The notes: generated from the letters alone by a model not told the origin. Shown: positions 54,157 to 63,469, numbered from the stretch's first letter. The stretch: 64,000 nt of DNA from Pacificispira sp033344895 (GCA_965229685.1 OZ245920.1:2232001-2296000); one strand, 5' to 3'. Translations and numbers: made by a program.

Positions 54157-55267
54157 ACCGATTTGCAATGCCCTGACCGTCATGGTCCGAATCTTTCACG
54201 CGGGCCTCTCGTCGACCGTAATGAGAAAGCCGCTGAACTTCCTGATTCAGCCCACGCTGGTGCTGTTCGACAGTATATTGATCACGGCGGCGATCCTTTT
54301 CGTCGTCGAAACCCTAGGAAAGGGGATCGATACGGAACGCGTGATCACGACCGCCATCAGCGTTGTTTCCATTCGATGGGGAGTCGAGGTTCTTTTCCGC
54401 GCTGAGGAAACTTTTCGCCTGGCCCCCGTCACGAGGGACCTTGTTGGCAGAGGAACGTTGCCGGCTGCGATCTACAGCATCGCAAACACGGTGCCCAAGT
54501 ATCTGATCGCGTTTCTTATGCTGTTTGTCGTCGCCCGCACCTTCTCGCCGGCCAATATGGTTGAAATCCCATTTGGTTTGGCAACGCTCCTGATTGTGTT
54601 CACGGTTCAGTTGCTGGCGCTTTTCTCGCTTTTGTCGATCGTCGTCCTTTTGATGATCCGGTACCGTGTAAACACGGCATATCCCTTCATCATCGTCCTT
54701 TTGATCCTCGGCCTTTTGTCGCCGGTCATGTTCCAATTTAAGGATTTGGGCGACGCTCCGGGACCGGTCCTGACATCCCTCAACCCCGTGCCGCATTTCC
54801 TGGCAGCGTATCAGAACACGATGTGGTACGCGCGCCCCATAAGCCTGCAAGTTCTGCCTTATATCGGACTGGTGTCACTCCTCTTCGCGTTCGTGCAGTT
54901 ATTGACCGTTCGGGAGAAGGGTCAGTCCAACCCCGCCTCTTATCGAAGTTGGCGACCGCTTCCTGATGGGTTTTCGGGATGGGATTTCTACAGGATCGTG
55001 CGCGCCGTACAGGGCCCCCCCATTGACGCCGAGCGCGAACTCGCCGTCGAAATGATGCTGGCTGGCGCGACATCCATGAACCAGCCCTTGAGCGTGTTCG
55101 TGGAAACCAAGACCGCGTTGGTAATCCTGGCCCTGGCGACGCTCGACCCGCGTGATGCCGTCCGCGCCGACCAAAGCCTCTATGAAGCGCTGTCTCCGGA
55201 CGACGCGAACCTCGTGCGGGGTTTGCCCATCGACATGGCCACCAAACCCGAGACGCCTCGCGAATAA
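54143..55267 (+). CDS. ABC-2-like membrane protein, no ATPase partner
   Basis: The 374-residue protein has six or seven membrane helices in the order seen in ABC-2 permeases (FNLIQPTLVLFDS-like start, then YRVNTAYPFIIVLLILGLLS and LNPVPHFLAAYQNTMW before the last helices), followed by about 105 soluble residues. It overlaps the GT2 gene by 14 bases, with AAGG upstream of the ATG. No ATP-binding gene is next to it. A second export system or a partner of the wzt-like protein 21 kb away is possible. Confidence 0.6.
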   Translation: MFEIKPICNALTVMVRIFHAGLSSTVMRKPLNFLIQPTLVLFDSILITAAILFVVETLGKGIDTERVITTAISVVSIRWGVEVLFRAEETFRLAPVTRDLVGRGTLPAAIYSIANTVPKYLIAFLMLFVVARTFSPANMVEIPFGLATLLIVFTVQLLALFSLLSIVVLLMIRYRVNTAYPFIIVLLILGLLSPVMFQFKDLGDAPGPVLTSLNPVPHFLAAYQNTMWYARPISLQVLPYIGLVSLLFAFVQLLTVREKGQSNPASYRSWRPLPDGFSGWDFYRIVRAVQGPPIDAERELAVEMMLAGATSMNQPLSVFVETKTALVILALATLDPRDAVRADQSLYEALSPDDANLVRGLPIDMATKPETPRE

Positions 55268-55359
55268 GAGTGTGGACGGGTCAGATGAAACAACCCGCCT
55301 ACTAGATCATGACTCCTTAAACGGGATTCCCATAGCCGAGCGAACCAGCCGGTGCCGCC

Positions 55360-55626
55360 CAACAAGCCGCGCGGCGTTCCGCGCGTGAATGACCGGTTCG
55401 TGCTGAACAGCATTCTTTGGCGTTTCCGCACGGGCTCGCCCTGGGGCGGGATATCCCCGAGCGCTACGGACCGTATACGACCTGCTACAACCGCTTCGTG
55501 CGGTGGCGCGGAAGGCTGGCGTGTGGGATAAGGCTACTGGAGGCGGTGAGCGGCGCCCACGACGGCGACATCCAGATGATCGACAGCATTTCGATGCGGG
55601 TTCATCAGCATGCCGCCAACTCAAAA
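55360..55626 (+). pseudogene. IS5-family OrfA remnant
   Basis: The plus strand reads NKPRGVPRVNDRFVLNSILW, then after a frameshift ERYGPYTTCYNRFVRW and DGDIQMIDSISMRVHQHAAN, a diverged relative of the OrfA at 57180 and 62710. Both ends are missing, and IS110-type DNA follows directly. Confidence 0.8.
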
Positions 55627-55629
55627 AAT

Positions 55630-56480
55630 GTTTGATCCGCCCCGCTGCTGCAAGGTTTGTGACGGTCCGGTTCGGATTGCTTAAATGTATCCGGCCTCCG
55701 ATCGGTCAGCCGCTTTTGGCGACCAGGCCATGATGAGATACGCGCCTCAGGTTCCAATATAGCTAAATCGGGATTAGACTCGCTTTTTTGCGTCTGGCTT
55801 ACCTGTGGCCGATCAGCCGTTCGGTCATCACACCTCTTGCAATCGAACGCGGTTCTAGCGGTTGCTGATTATGCAGCCGCGCCTCGAGCGCGGAGATCCA
55901 TCGCCCTAGGGCATGGTGGGTTCGATCCAAGTGTATCATGCAGGATCGCGCACCATGAATGAGAAGGCGCCTTACGTATCCGTTGCCGCGTTTGCTGATC
56001 CCGAGCAGGACCTGCTTTCCACCCGTTGAATACTCTGTAGACGTCAGACCAAGCTAGGCTGCCAAGTCGCGCGCCCGCGCGAACTGGTTAGCGGAACCGG
56101 CCGCCGCAACGAGAGCTGTGGCGCCGAGTGGCCCGATGCCGGGTATCGATAGGAGGCGTCTTGCTTCATCCTGCTGAACTGCCAATCGCTCGATCTCCTT
56201 GGAGATCGTCTTGATCCTTTGCTCTACGCCATCGAGGTCCTCAAGCAGCCCCCACAGAAGGGAGCGCATAGCTTCGGTGAGCTCGTTCTCCATGTTCTCA
56301 AGGTGCCGGCGGATATCTATGTGGAAGGCGCCCGGCCCTTTGCGCATGCCAAGCCGTATTCGAGACAGAATGCACGTGCCTGATTTATCAGACTGGTTTT
56401 CGTTCGGATCAGACGATCCCGGATACGATGCATCGCCTGCAGGTCGACCTGCTCCGTGCTGCGAACGGTGGGATTGTCCG
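55630..56480 (-). pseudogene. IS110/IS1111-type element remnant, third copy
   Basis: The minus strand carries QVDLQAMHRIRDRLIRTKTS, RKGPGAFHIDIRRHLENMEN, LLSIPGIGPLGATALVAAAG, a stop, then KRGNGYVRRLLIHGARSCMI and the 3' noncoding end starting at about 55875. It is clearly diverged from the 18825 copy, with stops, and the N-terminal catalytic part is gone. The 3' noncoding end keeps long matching blocks with the other copies. Confidence 0.85.
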
Positions 56481-56486
56481 AAAACC

Positions 56487-56669
56487 CTACGGTTCGGTGT
56501 CACTGGTCAGATGTGTCGGACCAGGAATGTGAAGCAATGGCGCACGAATGGACAGATCGGCCACGAGGAGAACATGGCCCACGACGGCTGCGACGAGCAT
56601 TAACGCGACAAAAGTCCAAGCCGGTGCGTCCGGGAGGACAAAAGCATCGCTCGCAATGAGTTCACACAT
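56487..56669 (-). CDS. Possible small membrane protein
   Basis: A 60-codon frame begins MCELIASDAFVLPDAPAWTF with AGAGGT five bases upstream of ATG 56669. It has one membrane segment (FVALMLVAAVVGHVLLVADL). It lies between IS remnants, and no family is recognised. It may be a relic or a chance frame. Confidence 0.3.
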   Translation of the reverse strand: MCELIASDAFVLPDAPAWTFVALMLVAAVVGHVLLVADLSIRAPLLHIPGPTHLTSDTEP

Positions 56670-56777
56670 CGCGAACCTCTGGACAGTCAAATCCTTGTCG
56701 CGCCTGCTCCGACGGTACTGCTCAGAAGAATTCGATCCCTCGCCCCGCAACGGATCACACAACGCCGCATCGCCCTA

Positions 56778-57508
56778 GGTCACAGACTCATTAACTCCGT
56801 AGTCATATGAGGGCAGAAGCGATTTTGAGCATGGCGAGATAGTTGGCTGCGTGCTTTTCGTAGCGCGTGGCGATGCGTTTGAAGTGTTTGATATTATTGA
56901 AGAAGCGTTCGATCTGGTTGCGAGCTTTGTAGAGCGTGGCACTGAAGCAGGCCTTCCATTTCCGGTGTCGCATCGAGGGGATGTTGGGCGCCGCGCCGCT
57001 CTCAGCGACGGCGGCGCGCAGCCAGTCAGCGTCATAGGCCTTGTCGGCGAGCAGTATGGAGCCAGGCCTGAGGCGCCCGATCAGGTGGGCGGCGGCCGGG
57101 CAGTCGCCCGCTTGGCCGGGTGTAAGGATCAAGTCCAAAGGCCGTCCGCGGGCATCGGTCAGCGCGTGGACCTTGGTCGTCAGTCCGCTGCGCGAGCGAC
57201 CCGTACAGCGATCCGGGTGGGTTTTGTTGAGTTGGCGGCATGCTGATGGACCCGCACCGAGGTGCTGTCGATCATCTGGATGTCGCCGTCATAGGCCTCC
57301 GTCATAGCCGCAAGAGTACGGTCGAACACCCCGGCTTTCCACCAACGAACGAAGCGATTGTAGCAGGTCGTACGCGGCCCGAACTCGGCCGGAAGTGCTC
57401 GCCAGGGCGCGCCGGTGCGCAATACCCAGAAGATTCCGTTCAGCACACGCCGATCGTCTACCCGGGGAACGCCGCGCGGCTTGTTTGGCAAAAGGGGCTG
57501 GATCACCT
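56778..57508 (-). mobile_element. IS5-family element (IS427-like), left copy, truncated
   Basis: 731 bases nearly identical to 62309-63039 and in the same orientation. The orfB part is open (56803-57138), and orfA is open from 57506 to 57180 but lacks its first codons, because similarity stops at 57508. The A7 slippery run of the other copy reads CAAAAC here, so frameshifting between the frames is probably lost. Together with the right copy it brackets the arabinose-lipid operon. Confidence 0.88.
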
Positions 57509-57633
57509 GACCTTCTCCCCAAGAACTGGACCGCTGTCAGCGGGGCAGACCAGATACCAAAAGCCGCGATCGTTACATGAACTGTGAAAACGGCGGTCCT
57601 ATTGGATCGAGACCGCTCTTGCGGCGGTCCAGG
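57509..57633. other. Short unassigned junction
   Basis: Sequence between the truncated IS5 copy and the next frame. No feature recognised; a short GC-rich inverted stretch (GCTGTCAGCGGGGCAGACC) may be an IS end. Confidence 0.3.
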
Positions 57634-57918
57634 TTATAAAGCCGCGAGGCCCTGCGAATCTACCGGGCGTTCCAAAATGAACTCATGGACCCGCCAAATC
57701 CATTGTCGCCTATCGGTTCGGGAGAGATCGAATTGCCCGTCGGTCAGCAGCGCATCTGGCGCAGCAAGAAACACGTCGTCGTCCCGCTGATCACCGGTCA
57801 GCCAAGCCTCCTCCATACCATGAGGAAAGACGATCGGATCGCCTACCCGAGCACAAAAAGGAAAAGCCTCAGGTTCACTTGAGATACCAAAGCCAGAAAA
57901 ATTGAAGAATCCTATCAT
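57634..57918 (-). CDS. Unrecognised small ORF
   Basis: From ATG 57918 the 94-residue product starts IGFFNFSGFGISSEPEAF and has VGDPIVFPHGMEEAWLTGDQ. I recognise no family. The composition looks protein-like, and it could be the N-terminal piece of a gene cut by the IS5 copy at 57508. It has no homolog elsewhere in the window. Confidence 0.4.
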   Translation of the reverse strand: MIGFFNFSGFGISSEPEAFPFCARVGDPIVFPHGMEEAWLTGDQRDDDVFLAAPDALLTDGQFDLSRTDRRQWIWRVHEFILERPVDSQGLAAL

Positions 57919-58061
57919 AGCGGATTCTATTCTAGCCAAGATAACCTCAATTTGAAACTAAATATTTTGTCATCATAAAACTGATAATGTAAATAAAACC
58001 ATAAACAATAAATAAGATAAAGCAAAAGAGTTAATATGTTTGTATATCAGTCTTGCTTAGG
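57919..58061. other. AT-rich spacer after the arabinose-lipid operon
   Basis: This 143-base gap is far richer in A and T than the flanking genes. It shows no clear terminator hairpin. It lies downstream of the dprE2-like gene. Confidence 0.5.
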
Positions 58062-58799
58062 TTATATCTTCATTTCTTTGAAAATTTTTTCCGGAATGTT
58101 CCGGATGATCAGCATGATCAGGCGCCAAATCGGCCGAACGTATATCACGTCTTTCTTGCGCTCTATTGCGCGCGCAATAGCGTCTGCGACTTCGTTTGGT
58201 TCAGCGGTCAGCTTGGACGGTAGGTCCATCCCTTCGGTCATCTGCGTCGCGACAAAACCCGGCAGGACTGTCACCACGTGGACGCTGCGTTTTGCCAGCC
58301 GTTGGCGCAAGCCAGAGAGAAATGCCGTGAAGCCTGCCTTGGCGGAGCCGTAGACGTAGTTCGTGGCTCTACCGCGGTCCCCGGCGACCGAACTGATGCC
58401 AACAATTGTGCCACTGCCGTGCTCTTCAAAGCGGATTGCCAGAAGCGCTAGGATGCTGGCCGGCCCTTCATAGTTGCTGCGCATGACACGAGCGGCTGAT
58501 GCAACGTCCTGTTCGTTCTCAGCTTGTTTCTCCATCAGGCCCACGGCACAGACGGCGATCCGTGGTAGCTCAGGCAGTCCTGCCACAAAGTCTTCGTGCG
58601 TGTCCGTGGCAAGCGCATCGAACTCATGCAGGCTTACCAAGACCCCGTAGCGAATCTCCATGTCGGACTTGTCGTCTTCAAGGGTGGACGCATTGCGCGC
58701 GGCCAACTGAACGGGGTAACCAAGGGCTGCGAACTTGTGCGCCACGGCTTTACCGATGTCGGATCGTGCACCAAGGATAAGAACGGGGGGCTTTGTCAC
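58062..58799 (-). CDS. dprE2: DprE2-like ketoreductase (short-chain dehydrogenase)
   Basis: The 245-residue SDR has the cofactor motif VLILGARSDIGKAVAHKF, the catalytic serine in GTIVGISSVAGDRGRATN and YVYGSAKAGFTAF (YxxxK). With the DprE1-like partner it should complete the 2'-epimerisation of polyprenyl-phosphate ribose to arabinose. GTG 58799 overlaps the dprE1 stop by four bases (GTGA). The open frame extends far upstream inside dprE1 and is ignored. The C-terminal hydrophobic stretch may contact the membrane. Confidence 0.85.
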   Translation of the reverse strand: MTKPPVLILGARSDIGKAVAHKFAALGYPVQLAARNASTLEDDKSDMEIRYGVLVSLHEFDALATDTHEDFVAGLPELPRIAVCAVGLMEKQAENEQDVASAARVMRSNYEGPASILALLAIRFEEHGSGTIVGISSVAGDRGRATNYVYGSAKAGFTAFLSGLRQRLAKRSVHVVTVLPGFVATQMTEGMDLPSKLTAEPNEVADAIARAIERKKDVIYVRPIWRLIMLIIRNIPEKIFKEMKI

Positions 58800-60121
58800 A
58801 GGGCCAGCCTTTCTGATTGGGCCGACTGGAACCGGCTGGCGAACCTGTGGCTTTCGCGGTAGGTTCGAAACTCTGCGGCGCGAGGGTCTGACTCGCGCAG
58901 CGTCGCCTTGGTCATGCGGCTGTCCTTCGCGAGATAAAAGCGGCCGCCTTGCGCGAGTGTTATCTGATCCAGCCGTTCCAAAAGTGCGAGGGTCTTGGGC
59001 GTGACGGGAAAGTCGAGCGCGAGCGTAAAGCCTTCCATAGGAAAGGAGAAAGCGCTGTCCTGTTTTCCGAAGCGCTTGAGCACAGCCAGGAAGGAGCCGG
59101 CTCCGGCCTTCGCAACCTCGAAGAGCAGCGCTGAAAGTCCAGCTTCGGAACGGTTCAGTGGTAACGCGCATTGAAATTGGGCGAAGCCCTTCCGGCCATA
59201 AATCCGGTTCCACCCCACGATCGCATCGAGCGGATAGAAGTAGCTGTCCCAGTCCACCAGTCGCGTGCCGGTCTTGCGTGCTCCGGCCCAGTAGTAGAGG
59301 GCATTGAAAGCTCGCACGGTCAGGCTGTTCAGCGTGAAGGCGGGGAAGTCTATTGGGACGCTGAAACTGCGCTTGGATTTGATCTTGAAGGGTGTCTGCG
59401 CTTGCTGCGGTGACAGATCAGTGCGGCCCGCATGCTCCCCGATCATCACAAGGGAGCGACCGAAATTGTCGCCCGCACCAAAGCAATCAATCCAGGCTAC
59501 GGAGTAGGTCGCGTCCTGAGCACGCTCAAACGCAGCCATGGCTTCTTTGAGGCTCGGGGTCGCAATTGTGGTCTGGCGGATCCAGGCGGTCTCCACCGGC
59601 TGCAGACGGATGGCTGTCCGCAGGATGATACCAGTTAAGCCCATGCCGCCTAACGTGTGGTCGAACAGGGTATGATCGTCCTTCGGGGAGCAGCGCCGGA
59701 TTTCCCCATCGGGCCCCATGACATCAACCCAGTCGACACAGCTGCGGAAGCTTCCGTCCCGATGGTGGTTCTTGCCATGCACGTCCGCTGCGATCGCTCC
59801 GCCCAGCGTGACAAACTTCGTCCCTGGCGTAACGATAGGAAACCAGCCTCGGGGCAAAAAGGAGGCGATGACGTCGCCGAGAAGAACACCAGATTCGGCA
59901 ATCAGCTGACCCGTAGCGGGGTCGAAGGCGATCATCCGATTGAGGTATCGCGTTTCGATGGTGGCGGAGGTGTTGACGGCACTATCGCCATAGGCGCGGC
60001 CATTGCCGCGGGCGATCAGGTTCGGTTCGGAGACGACCAGTTGCCGCAGTGCGTCCACGCTGCGCGGCCGATAGGTGCGTGCTTCTAGCACCGGATATCG
60101 CCCCCATCCCGATAGCTTCAT
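58796..60121 (-). CDS. dprE1: DprE1-like FAD-dependent oxidase
   Basis: The 441-residue protein matches decaprenylphosphoryl-ribose 2'-oxidases. The FAD domain shows LIARGNGRAYGDSAVNTSAT and FVTLGGAIAADVHGKNHHRD, with VHGKNHH typical of DprE1, and the substrate domain has GGMGLTGIILRTAIRLQPVE and YGRKGFAQFQCALPL. The residue after the histidines of GKNHH is not cysteine-bearing in an obvious way. ATG 60121 overlaps the gtrA-like stop (ATGA). Confidence 0.9.
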   Translation of the reverse strand: MKLSGWGRYPVLEARTYRPRSVDALRQLVVSEPNLIARGNGRAYGDSAVNTSATIETRYLNRMIAFDPATGQLIAESGVLLGDVIASFLPRGWFPIVTPGTKFVTLGGAIAADVHGKNHHRDGSFRSCVDWVDVMGPDGEIRRCSPKDDHTLFDHTLGGMGLTGIILRTAIRLQPVETAWIRQTTIATPSLKEAMAAFERAQDATYSVAWIDCFGAGDNFGRSLVMIGEHAGRTDLSPQQAQTPFKIKSKRSFSVPIDFPAFTLNSLTVRAFNALYYWAGARKTGTRLVDWDSYFYPLDAIVGWNRIYGRKGFAQFQCALPLNRSEAGLSALLFEVAKAGAGSFLAVLKRFGKQDSAFSFPMEGFTLALDFPVTPKTLALLERLDQITLAQGGRFYLAKDSRMTKATLRESDPRAAEFRTYRESHRFASRFQSAQSERLAL

Positions 60122-60525
60122 GCCGATGTCGCCAGTTGTCGGCAAGTCACATGGCGCGAGTCAAGACTGTACATCACGACATAGCAGACCGAGAGCCCAA
60201 GGATCGTAACCAGTTCGCCCATCATATCGGTCTGCCAGACCAGCCAGATGGCCGTTTCCGTGCTCCAGAAGATCGCCGTTGTGACCAGCCCTATGGCTAT
60301 GCAGATCGAGAACTTCCGGCTGTGGTTCTTCACGCCCGTTTCGAGGTCGGAGAAGATCCAGCGCTTGCCGAGGAAACAATTGATCTCAAGGCCGACGCTG
60401 GCGCCTGCACCAACAGCCCCCACGAATTGGACGGTGGCTCTTCCGAATTGCAGGATCAACCGCTGAGTGGCGAGGTGGGAAATCGTCGCCACAAGGGCGA
60501 AAGCAGCGTATCGCAGGATGAGCAT
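60118..60525 (-). CDS. GtrA-family membrane protein
   Basis: The 135-residue protein has four membrane helices and the GtrA-type start MLILRYAAFALVATISHLAT, with INCFLGKRWIFSD in the middle. GtrA-like proteins are thought to flip polyprenyl-linked sugars. In an arabinose-lipid operon it is a candidate flippase for the polyprenyl-phosphate arabinose. ATG 60525 lies 9 bases after the upstream stop. Confidence 0.85.
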   Translation of the reverse strand: MLILRYAAFALVATISHLATQRLILQFGRATVQFVGAVGAGASVGLEINCFLGKRWIFSDLETGVKNHSRKFSICIAIGLVTTAIFWSTETAIWLVWQTDMMGELVTILGLSVCYVVMYSLDSRHVTCRQLATSA

Positions 60526-60533
60526 CCAAAGGG

Positions 60534-61964
60534 TCAAGACAGGGCCCCCCCGAGCACAAAGCCCAGAATGATTAGCAGGCACATCAGGCTGATCCGATCC
60601 TTCGCGGCATAAACGACTGGATCGTTATGCATATGGCCGCGATGCGCCACCATGACAGTCCGGGTGATCCAGTAAAGCAGGACAGCGCAGACGCCCCACA
60701 GGGCTTCGGAATGAACGTATAGTTCAACGACCGCAGGCGAATTGATGTACAGTGTCATCACAAGCACGGATACGTAGCCTGCGCCAATCGCAATCATCGA
60801 AATGATCGGCAGATCATCCACGTGGTAGCCACGTCCGCTGGCCTTTAGGTTGCCACGCTCTGCGTTGTCGATCAGCTCAGCTTGACGTTTGACCGACGCC
60901 AACGATAAGAAGAAGAATACCGAGAAAGCAAGCAGCCAGACCGACAGCGGAATATCCGTGGCGACACCACCCGCGATGATCCGGGCTGTGTAGAGCCCGG
61001 CCAACGCGAAGATGTCGATGACGATCAGGCGCTTTAGATGCAGGGAATAGGCTATCGTCAGTATATAATAGGCCACCATCGCCAGCAGGAATGGCGGACT
61101 GATGTTGATCGCCAGAAAACCACCCAAGAGAAGCAGCCCCGCCGCCATCCATGTGCCATGGGCAATAGGAATGCTGCCAGAAGCAAAGGGCCGCAGTGTT
61201 TTGCGCGGGTGGGCGCGATCCGCGGCGAGATCAAACAGGTCGTTAAGTACATAGACGCTTGATGCCACCAGACTAAAGCAGACGAAGGCGAGCAGTGATA
61301 GAAGGAACGTGTGACTGTCTAATTGATGCGCCGCCAGCATGGGTAAGAAGACAAGCACGTTTTTCAGCCACTGATGTGGACGCAAAGCCTTTATATAGGG
61401 TTTAACCGATCTGACATCGGTGACCAGATGCTCAACGCTGTCACAGACGTGCTCAGCCTCCCGTCGCAGTGAGGCCGGGGCGTTGACGGTGATCGCCTTG
61501 GCGGCACGCTTCCAGACAGGCAGATCGGCCTTAGCATCACCCATGTAGGCGAAACCTTTAGGCCCGAACCGCTCTTCCAGAAATTGCCCTTTGCGCTCAC
61601 CCTTAAGGTTCAGTTTGCCATCTGAGCCATACACCTCGTCGAAAATCCCAAGGTGCGAGGCGATTGCTACAGCGAATTCACGATCGCTCGCCGTCACAAG
61701 CGCGGTTCTAGCTCCGGACTCGCGCCATTCTCGCACGAAGGTGATCACCTTGGAGTCGTAAGGAAGAGTCGCAGCCTCTACGGCTGAAGCTTGGGCAAGA
61801 TGGCGCTTGAGGGATGCTCGGCCGCCGGTTAGCGCAGCAACTGCGAGGAACGGGCTGCGCCAGTCCCGTCCGAAGGACGACCAGACGCTCTCGAAGAACA
61901 TGTCGCTACGCAGTAGCGTCCCGTCCAGGTCAACAACGAGAACTTCACGAGGTTTCAAAGACAA
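60534..61964 (-). CDS. HAD-UbiA fusion, polyprenyl-phosphate phosphoribosyltransferase-like
   Basis: The 476-residue protein has an N-terminal HAD phosphatase domain (VLVVDLDGTLLRSDMFFES, ALVTASDREFA, FAYMGDAKADLPVW) and a C-terminal UbiA prenyltransferase domain with about eight helices (YIKALRPHQWLKNVLVFLPM, SSVYVLNDLFDLAADRAHP, HPRKTLRPFASGSI). Such fusions make polyprenyl-phospho-ribose 5-phosphate and remove the phosphate, the first steps before DprE1/DprE2. It is the first gene of the operon. Confidence 0.88.
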   Translation of the reverse strand: MSLKPREVLVVDLDGTLLRSDMFFESVWSSFGRDWRSPFLAVAALTGGRASLKRHLAQASAVEAATLPYDSKVITFVREWRESGARTALVTASDREFAVAIASHLGIFDEVYGSDGKLNLKGERKGQFLEERFGPKGFAYMGDAKADLPVWKRAAKAITVNAPASLRREAEHVCDSVEHLVTDVRSVKPYIKALRPHQWLKNVLVFLPMLAAHQLDSHTFLLSLLAFVCFSLVASSVYVLNDLFDLAADRAHPRKTLRPFASGSIPIAHGTWMAAGLLLLGGFLAINISPPFLLAMVAYYILTIAYSLHLKRLIVIDIFALAGLYTARIIAGGVATDIPLSVWLLAFSVFFFLSLASVKRQAELIDNAERGNLKASGRGYHVDDLPIISMIAIGAGYVSVLVMTLYINSPAVVELYVHSEALWGVCAVLLYWITRTVMVAHRGHMHNDPVVYAAKDRISLMCLLIILGFVLGGALS

Positions 61965-62308
61965 AGATACTCCGCTCCTCGTTCAGGGAATGCTTAAGAT
62001 GCCATGGATATACAAGTTTTCGCGTAGCAGCAAAACCCTGAACTCGTGAGCCAATTTTGCTTGGGCGCGTTTGCAGAAGCGATCATAGAAAGTATCCTTC
62101 TCGCTCGTTCGATAAGGTGGCCACGCTGGTCTGCACCTGCCCATGCGGCGCTCCGAAGCCATAGTAATCCGTGCTGCAGCTCTTTCTGTTGCCACGGTCA
62201 AAGAGCAGTCGGTTCGTAGCAGGTTGCAACTGGAAGAAGCTATCGCAGGTACTTGAATTCACATTATCGAAAACAATGCCTTAGCGGTTAGAGAAGATTA
62301 GCCATTAG
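61965..62308. other. Intergenic stretch upstream of the arabinose-lipid operon
   Basis: No gene is recognised. It must hold the promoter of the minus-strand operon (start 61964) and ends at the right IS5 copy. Short frames here have no coding signs. Confidence 0.5.
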
Positions 62309-62320
62309 GTCACAGACTCA

Positions 62321-62668
62321 TTAACTCCGTAGCCATATGAGGGCAGAAGCGATTTTGAGCATGGCGAGATAGTTGGCTGCGTGCTTTTCGTAGCGCGTGG
62401 CGATGCGTTTGAAGTGTTTGATATTATTGAAGAAGCGTTCGATCTGGTTGCGAGCTATATAGAGCGTGGCACTGAAGCAGGCCTTCCATTTCCGGTGTCG
62501 CATCGAGGGGATGTTGGGCGCCGCGCCGCTCTCAGCGACGGCAGCGCGCAGCCAGTCAGCGTCATAGGCCTTGTCGGCGAGCAGTATGGAGCCAGGCCTG
62601 AGGCGCCCGATCAGGTGGGCGGCGGCCGGGCAGTCGCCCGCTTGGCCGGGTGTAAGGATCAAGTCCAA
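62321..62668 (-). CDS. IS5-family transposase, OrfB part
   Basis: The frame begins at LDLILTPGQAGDCPAA and reaches LLADKAYDADWLRAAV and ARNQIERFFNNIKHFKRIAT, with the catalytic Asp and the Glu of the DDE domain. It is open upstream to the A7 run (SHPDRCTGRSRSGLTTKVHA), so it is normally made as an OrfA-OrfB fusion by frameshifting. The ATG here is the first one in frame and not necessarily used. Confidence 0.85.
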   Translation of the reverse strand: MDLILTPGQAGDCPAAAHLIGRLRPGSILLADKAYDADWLRAAVAESGAAPNIPSMRHRKWKACFSATLYIARNQIERFFNNIKHFKRIATRYEKHAANYLAMLKIASALIWLRS

Positions 62669-62709
62669 AGGCCGTCCGCGGGCATCGGTCAGCGCGTGGA
62701 CCTTGGTCG

Positions 62710-63072
62710 TCAGTCCGCTGCGCGAGCGGCCCGTACAGCGATCCGGGTGGCTTTTTTTGAGTTGGCGGCATGCTGACGGACCCGCACCGAGGTGCTGTCG
62801 ATCATCTGGATGCCGCCGTCATAGGCCTCCGTCACAGCCGCAAGAATACGGTCGAACACCCCGGCTTTCCGCCAACGAACGAAGCGATTGTAGCAGGTCG
62901 TACGCGGCCCGAACTCGGCCGGAAGTGCTCGCCAGGGCGCGCCGGTGCGCAATACCCAGAAGATTCCGTTCAGCACACGCCGATCGTCTACCCGAGGAAC
63001 GCCGCGCGGCTTGTTTGGCAAAAGGGGCTGGATCACCGACCACTCGAAATCCGTCAAAGCATAATCCGTCAT
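62710..63072 (-). CDS. IS5-family transposase, OrfA part
   Basis: The 120-residue product starts MTDYALTDFEWSVIQPLLPN and has DDRRVLNGIFWVLRTGAPWR, RTTCYNRFVRWRKAGVFDRI and GIQMIDSTSVRVRQHAANSK with the first DDE aspartate. It terminates just past the A7 slippery site. Complete compared with the left copy. Confidence 0.9.
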   Translation of the reverse strand: MTDYALTDFEWSVIQPLLPNKPRGVPRVDDRRVLNGIFWVLRTGAPWRALPAEFGPRTTCYNRFVRWRKAGVFDRILAAVTEAYDGGIQMIDSTSVRVRQHAANSKKATRIAVRAARAAD

Positions 63073-63085
63073 CAGAGACTCCCTA

Positions 63086-63469
63086 TCGGGAACTCAGAAT
63101 CAGATTTGCGACCAAACGGGAATCCCTTTTATGGGTTCATGACCTAGACCTTGGATACAACGAGACTGCCACAGGCCGCTCGACGCCATGCCGGGACCGG
63201 GTCGACTCTTCTGGACAGAAAAATTTTTCAATCCTGAACAATCGAGATCGCGTGTCGCTATATAGAAACTGGAGACGCTGGATTAAGAACGCGTCCCTGG
63301 AGGCACGGCTGCGCGGTGTGGCCGACTTGAGGCTTGCGACAGGTTGGCCCCAGGACCGCCTGCCGAAGGAGGAGAAAGCGCAGTGATACCGATACCCGCT
63401 CCCTGACCGCGACGCTCGGCATCCTCGCCCGGCGTCTTCTGATCGAACCGCCAAGTCGAGTGATGCCCC
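63086..63469. other. Region with relic coding signal
   Basis: Between the IS5 copy and the AAA ATPase remnant the plus strand reads LYRNWRRWIKNASLEARLRG and VADLRLATGWP, which faintly resembles a DUF1127-type small protein, with stops around it. No intact gene is evident. Confidence 0.3.

Larger units (their letters stand above)
62309..63085 (-). mobile_element. IS5-family element (IS427-like), right copy
   Basis: This copy is nearly identical to 56778-57508 over 731 bases and continues about 45 bases further, including the orfA start. It keeps an A7 run at 62752-62758 (as T7 on the plus strand), the normal frameshift site between orfA and orfB, and both frames are open. It could be an active element. 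Exact ends are uncertain. Confidence 0.88.

Noticed and set aside
58800..59213. N-terminal extension of the DprE2-like frame
   Set aside because: It lies inside dprE1 on the same strand, and a GTGA overlap gives the proper start.
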